This document shows positions 13,555 through 16,822 of a stretch of 16,822 nucleotides of DNA, in pieces. Under the pieces are notes generated by a model. The model worked only from the letters and a program-made list of their open reading frames with translations. It did no database searches and was not told where the DNA came from. Source of the DNA: Acidobacteriaceae bacterium. GTDB taxonomy: Bacteria > Acidobacteriota > Terriglobia > Terriglobales > Acidobacteriaceae. Positions within the stretch are counted from its first letter, which is position 1, and every line of letters begins with the position of its first letter. The translations under genes were made by a program, and so were the position numbers. The DNA is taken from the NCBI GenBank assembly GCA_003133425.1, contig PKXI01000177.1:14223-31044 (forward strand), given 5' to 3'.

Positions 13555-15441
13555 ATGACACTCGATCGTCGAGGATTTCTTGCAGCCTGCAGCCGCGCCG
13601 GGATTGCATCCCCGCTGCTGCCCGGCATTCTGTACACACTGGCCGCACAAGCGCAGGAAAGCGCCCCCGCAGCCAAGCCTGCCGAACTGGCCAAAATCAC
13701 TCCTGAAATGCTCGACCAGGCCGCCCTCCTTGCCGGCGTTGGTCCCTTCACCGCAGAGCAGAAGAAGATGATGCTCGACGCCCTGAACGGCCAGCGCGGT
13801 GGCTACGAGCAGATTCGCGCACTCAAAATGCCGAATTCGGTTCCGCCGGCGTTTGTGTTTCATCCGCAGCCGGCCGCGGGAGCTGCTGTGACTCGACGGG
13901 CAGCAGAAAAGCCGGCCGCCACTGCATGGAAGCCGGAAGCGTCGGTTCGCGCTCCCCGCCACATTGAAGAACTGGCCTTTGCCCCGATCAACGAATTGGC
14001 GAGCCTTCTCTTGGCCCGGCAAATCACCTCGGTGGCGTTGACAAAGATGTACCTCGCCCGCCTGAAGCGCTACGACCCCAGACTGCACTTCGTGATCACG
14101 CTTACTGAGGAACGAGCCCTGGCCCAAGCCAAGGCTGCCGATGCCGAGATTGCCGCCGGAAAATATCGTGGTCCGCTCCACGGCATTCCCTGGGGCGCAA
14201 AAGATCTGCTTGCTGTGAAAGGCTACCCCACGACCTGGGGCGCGGGCGGCTTCGAGAACCAGTCGTTTGATGAAGACGCCACCGTTGTCGAGCGCCTGGA
14301 TGCTGCCGGAGCCGTGCTGGTGGCCAAGTTCACGCTGGGCGCGCTGGCCATGGGCGACAAGTGGTTCGGCGGGCGCACGCGTAACCCGTGGAATCCCGAG
14401 CAGGGATCGAGCGGGTCTTCTGCTGGTTCAGCGAGCGCCGTTGCTGCCGGCTGCGTAGCCTTCGCGATCGGCTCGGAGACGCTGGGCTCCATCTCCTCGC
14501 CTTCAACTCGCTGTGGCGACACAGGGCTGCGGCCGACCTTTGGCCTGGTCCCCCGCACCGGCGCCATGGCTCTCAGCTGGACCATGGACAAACTCGGCCC
14601 CATTGCGCGTTCCGTTGAGGACTGCGCGCTGGTTCTCGAAACCATCCACGGACCCGACGGCAAAGATGCATCGGTGTATCCTGCCGAACTTCGCTGGGAC
14701 CGAGGGCTCGACTGGAAGAAACTCCGCATCGGCTATCTGAAAAGCGAATTCGACCCGCCTTCTCTGCTCAGGCTCACGGAAGCCGCGACCAACGAAACCG
14801 ATGAAGAAAAGAAAAAACGCGAGGAGCATAATGCCGAACTGCAGGCCGGGCGCGTGCGACGCGATTACGACCGCCGCTTCGAGCAGGCCGCACTCGCAAA
14901 GCTGCGCGCCATGGGAGTGAATCTCATTCCGGTCGAGCTGCCCAAGTTGCCTTTTGACGCCATGGTTCCGCTGCTCACGGCAGAGGCCGCCGCTGCATTC
15001 GACGATCTCACCATGACTGGCCGCGACAGTCTGCTCACCGAACAGGGCATCGAGGACTGGCCCAACAACTTTCGCGTTGCGCGCTTCTATCCGGCAGTCG
15101 AGTACATTCAGGCCAACCGCGCGCGTACGCTTGCTATTCGCGAGGTTTCGGCGTTGTTTGAGAAGGTCGATATCATCGTGACGCCATCGACGGACACGCA
15201 ACTGATCGCGACCAACCTGACCGGCCACCCGGCGCTGATTCTGCCGAATGGCTTGCGCGGCGATGACGCTCCCAAGCCGCCGAAGATTGACGACGGCGAC
15301 CACGACGACATTGGCGGCCCGGGGACACCGGTTTCGCTCACGTTTCTAGCGGGGCATTACCAGGACGCGAAGCTGGCGGCGTTTGCCCGCGCGTATCAGC
15401 AGGCCACGGGGTTTCACAAGCTGCACCCTAAGCTAGATTAA
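13555..15441 (+). CDS. Tat-exported amidase (amidase signature family), 628 aa
   Basis: Hydrolase of the GatA/amidase-signature family, using a Ser-cisSer-Lys triad. The triad is complete: Lys216 (PWGAKDLL), Ser288 (QGSSGSSAGS) and nucleophile Ser312 (GSETLGSISSP). The 24-residue spacing between the serines matches malonamidase E2 as I recall it. ATG 13555 starts a twin-arginine signal (DRRGFLAA, then a hydrophobic part and TLAAQAQ), so it acts folded in the periplasm or outside; AAGGA at 13541-13545 is nine bases away. Residues about 40-130 form an extra N-terminal region, and a Lys/Glu-rich stretch near 410-430 (ETDEEKKKREEHN) is a charged insertion. It is not the tRNA amidotransferase, which is cytosolic. 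Substrate unknown: peptide or aryl amide. Confidence 0.92.
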   Translation: MTLDRRGFLAACSRAGIASPLLPGILYTLAAQAQESAPAAKPAELAKITPEMLDQAALLAGVGPFTAEQKKMMLDALNGQRGGYEQIRALKMPNSVPPAFVFHPQPAAGAAVTRRAAEKPAATAWKPEASVRAPRHIEELAFAPINELASLLLARQITSVALTKMYLARLKRYDPRLHFVITLTEERALAQAKAADAEIAAGKYRGPLHGIPWGAKDLLAVKGYPTTWGAGGFENQSFDEDATVVERLDAAGAVLVAKFTLGALAMGDKWFGGRTRNPWNPEQGSSGSSAGSASAVAAGCVAFAIGSETLGSISSPSTRCGDTGLRPTFGLVPRTGAMALSWTMDKLGPIARSVEDCALVLETIHGPDGKDASVYPAELRWDRGLDWKKLRIGYLKSEFDPPSLLRLTEAATNETDEEKKKREEHNAELQAGRVRRDYDRRFEQAALAKLRAMGVNLIPVELPKLPFDAMVPLLTAEAAAAFDDLTMTGRDSLLTEQGIEDWPNNFRVARFYPAVEYIQANRARTLAIREVSALFEKVDIIVTPSTDTQLIATNLTGHPALILPNGLRGDDAPKPPKIDDGDHDDIGGPGTPVSLTFLAGHYQDAKLAAFARAYQQATGFHKLHPKLD

Positions 15442-15502
15442 GTTGTCCGCGTGGGAAGGCGCGACCCGCGGCTCCTTGGAAGACTCATGTTATTGGACTG
15501 GC

Positions 15503-15631
15503 TTAGGAGTCGTCGCGCTCCGGTTCCCAGGGATCCAGAGGTTTACGGTCGAGCCGGTCCTCGCGATCTTCGCGCTCCTCTTGCTCGCGGCGCTTTTCGC
15601 GTTCCTCGCGTTCTTCGCGGCCGTCGCTCAT
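15503..15631 (-). CDS. Highly charged Arg/Glu/Asp micro-protein, 42 aa
   Basis: ATG 15631 is preceded by GGAGGAG (15634-15640 on this strand), a strong ribosome site. The product begins MSDGREEREEREKRR and goes on as EQEEREDREDRLDRKP, closing LDPWEPERDDS. About 31 of 42 residues are Arg, Lys, Glu or Asp, arranged with E-E-R periodicity that would form a single charged helix, followed by a Pro/Trp-containing tail. No membrane part or signal peptide. It is convergent with the amidase (61 bases apart). I believe similar small (REE)n proteins are annotated in acidobacteria, but no function is known. The repetitive DNA could make a chance frame, but the start site and clean stop argue for a real gene. 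Confidence 0.6.
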   Translation of the reverse strand: MSDGREEREEREKRREQEEREDREDRLDRKPLDPWEPERDDS

Positions 15632-15722
15632 AACTCCTCCACTCTTTAGTTTAAGAGATGAGCTGTCCGGCGTGTTGGCGCAGCTTCAAGATGGATTCGG
15701 ATCATCGCTCCAAACGCAAGTA

Positions 15723-15764
15723 CGGCGTGTTCCGCCAGCGGACTCAGGCTGATGGAACACGCCG
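15723..15764. repeat. Long inverted repeat (stem-loop) downstream of the 267-aa secreted protein gene
   Basis: CGGCGTGTTCC (15723-15733) pairs perfectly with GGAACACGCCG (15754-15764). Inside, CAGC (15736-15739) and GCTG (15748-15751) extend the stem past a mismatch and a wobble. It starts 23 bases after the stop of the minus-strand gene ending at 15788. It lacks a T run, so it may be an RNA-stabilising or factor-dependent terminator structure. Confidence 0.65.
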
Positions 15765-15787
15765 CATAGGTCGAGTTCAGTCTCCTG

Positions 15788-16591
15788 CTACTTCGCCGAC
15801 GTCACCATGTCGTCAACGGTAAACAGTTTCCTCGACACGATGGTGCGTAGTTGGTCCAGCTTCTCCATGGTTGTGCCGATCTCCATGTCGGGATGTGCCT
15901 TTTTGAAATTCTCTGCAAAGTGAGGGCTTTCCGCAAAGACGGCATCCCAACTCGGATAGACGTCGACAGTAACAGCCTGAAACGGCAGATCAGCGCCGCC
16001 GGGCAATACCTGCACATTGAGCGACCAGCCACTGGTGGCGCCAGCCTGCACCATCGACTCCGCGAGAGGCTGCCAGATTTTTTTCTCGGCGGCGAGCCAA
16101 TCGCTTGTACTGTGAATTTTCATGAAATTGACCATCAAGTAGTCGCCCTTCTTCATGGTGCCCACAGTGATCCGGTTCTGAAACAGATTGTTTGAAACCA
16201 GCTCAGTCATTGAGCTGCGATGGTCTACAAACTCCTGAGCGCTCATGGTGAGCCCGGCCTTCTTGAGCACTGGGCCCATTGCGTCGAGCCCCATGGGCTT
16301 TGGTGGTGCCCCGGGGTACTCAGAAATGCTCAGAAAGTCGCACTGTGTCGAGGTGCCCTGAGGGATGATAGAGCGCATCAGGAGCCATGCGGTGATTTCG
16401 CCGGAGTCCACTCTTGCCTGTTGAAATGCCCGGCCATCAGTTGCGGTCCACTTGCGAAATTCGACGGATTTTCCCGGCTTGATTTTGATGCAGGCAACGC
16501 TGTGATAGCCACTCGGGGCCTGCTGGGCAAGCAGAGTGGCAGAAAGTGCCGCGGCGATCGCGACACTAAGCAATGAACGGGGAATGTTCAT
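15788..16591 (-). CDS. Secreted protein with two tandem dimeric alpha/beta-barrel-like repeats, 267 aa
   Basis: Not assigned to a named family. ATG 16591 is chosen because GAGG lies just upstream (GAAAGAGGTCAAC) and because it opens a clean signal peptide (NIPRSLLSVAIAAALSATLLAQQ). The mature protein shows two similar halves: YHSVACIKIKPGKSVEFRKW...GEITAWLLMRSIIPQG...FLSISEYP and YLMVNFMKIHSTSDWLAAEKKIWQ...GATSGWSLNVQVLPGG...AVTVDVYP. Each has the strand-helix-GW-strand-strand pattern of the ABM/EthD/NIPSNAP ferredoxin-like superfamily. Fused halves would form a complete barrel in one chain. No heme or metal ligand can be named. ORF extension upstream to 16678 has no coding evidence. Extracytoplasmic role unknown. 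Confidence 0.75.
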   Translation of the reverse strand: MNIPRSLLSVAIAAALSATLLAQQAPSGYHSVACIKIKPGKSVEFRKWTATDGRAFQQARVDSGEITAWLLMRSIIPQGTSTQCDFLSISEYPGAPPKPMGLDAMGPVLKKAGLTMSAQEFVDHRSSMTELVSNNLFQNRITVGTMKKGDYLMVNFMKIHSTSDWLAAEKKIWQPLAESMVQAGATSGWSLNVQVLPGGADLPFQAVTVDVYPSWDAVFAESPHFAENFKKAHPDMEIGTTMEKLDQLRTIVSRKLFTVDDMVTSAK

Positions 16592-16822
16592 GTTGACCTC
16601 TTTCGTGGGATTCCGACTGGCCGCGAACATCATCGCGGCTTGCAGTTTCGGGTACCAGGCGTCAGCATACGCTCGCACTGTATCTGCGGGGAACGTTTAT
16701 CTTTGTCCTTCTTTGCTGGGTGACCCAGGTCGCGACCTTAAGAAGTGGGAATCGTGTATCGGGTCAGCTACAGCATTTTCGAGTTGAGTGTTAACACAAC
16801 TTCGGGTGCCCCATCCTTTGTG
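16592..16822. other. Upstream region and right edge of the window
   Basis: This 231-base stretch holds no supported gene. It probably contains the promoter of the minus-strand gene starting at 16591. A perfect ten-base palindrome GTGTTAACAC lies at 16788-16797, and the repeat head CGGGTGCCCCATCCTTT begins at 16803 and runs off the window, where its second arm cannot be seen. Confidence 0.5.

Noticed and set aside
15658..15822. Plus-strand 54-codon frame starting MSCPACW, which also shows a CPxC motif
   Set aside because: It has no proper ribosome site, runs across the 15723-15764 inverted repeat and overlaps the 3' end of the minus-strand gene by 35 bases. The similarity to the CPVC peptide is probably chance.
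16788..16797. Palindrome GTGTTAACAC as a regulator site
   Set aside because: Ten bases can occur by chance, it is about 200 bases from the nearest start, and its promoter context is not visible.

Overview
The window reads as a chromosomal piece of an Acidobacteriota genome, most likely class Terriglobia. This is an inference from the high-GC coding style, the ybeY-corC-era gene set, secreted and Tat-exported carbohydrate- and amide-active enzymes, and short hairpin repeats with a CGGGTGCCCC head or GGCTTCAGCC/GGCTTTAGCC cores, which I recall from such genomes. No rRNA, tRNA, CRISPR, transposase, phage or plasmid gene was seen.

Layout. (a) 1-3019: a small unknown protein, a possible lipoprotein on the minus strand, a flavodoxin-fold FMN reductase with a cysteine cluster, and a secreted PL5-type alginate lyase. 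(b) 3126-6882: a housekeeping block for ribosome maturation, ybeY and a CorC/HlyC membrane protein overlapping by ATGA, then era. A convergent GNAT acetyltransferase and a hairpin repeat lie between corC and era. Era carries an extra segment of about 50 residues whose DNA contains the same repeat head found between genes nearby. (c) 7082-11573: a divergent pair, an MFS transporter of the sugar-porter family with altered sugar-site residues and a large secreted GH31 alpha-glycosidase. (d) 11598-13314: a minus-strand set ArsR regulator, SRPBCC protein, DinB protein and a 54-residue Cys-Pro-Val-Cys membrane peptide. A sigma70-like promoter with an inverted repeat in its spacer lies so close to arsR that its mRNA may be leaderless. 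(e) 13555-16591: a Tat-exported amidase, a 42-residue protein made almost only of Arg, Glu and Asp, and a secreted protein that looks like two fused dimeric alpha/beta-barrel repeats.

How they work together: region (b) is core translation biology. The alginate lyase, GH31 enzyme and MFS porter suggest use of extracellular polysaccharide or oligosaccharide. The ArsR set looks like a self-regulated stress or detoxification operon. I found no clear new defence or mobile system. The most unusual items are the repeat-derived insertion in Era, the CPVC peptide with the leaderless operator-promoter, and the charged micro-protein; the two small genes are under 60 codons and easily missed.
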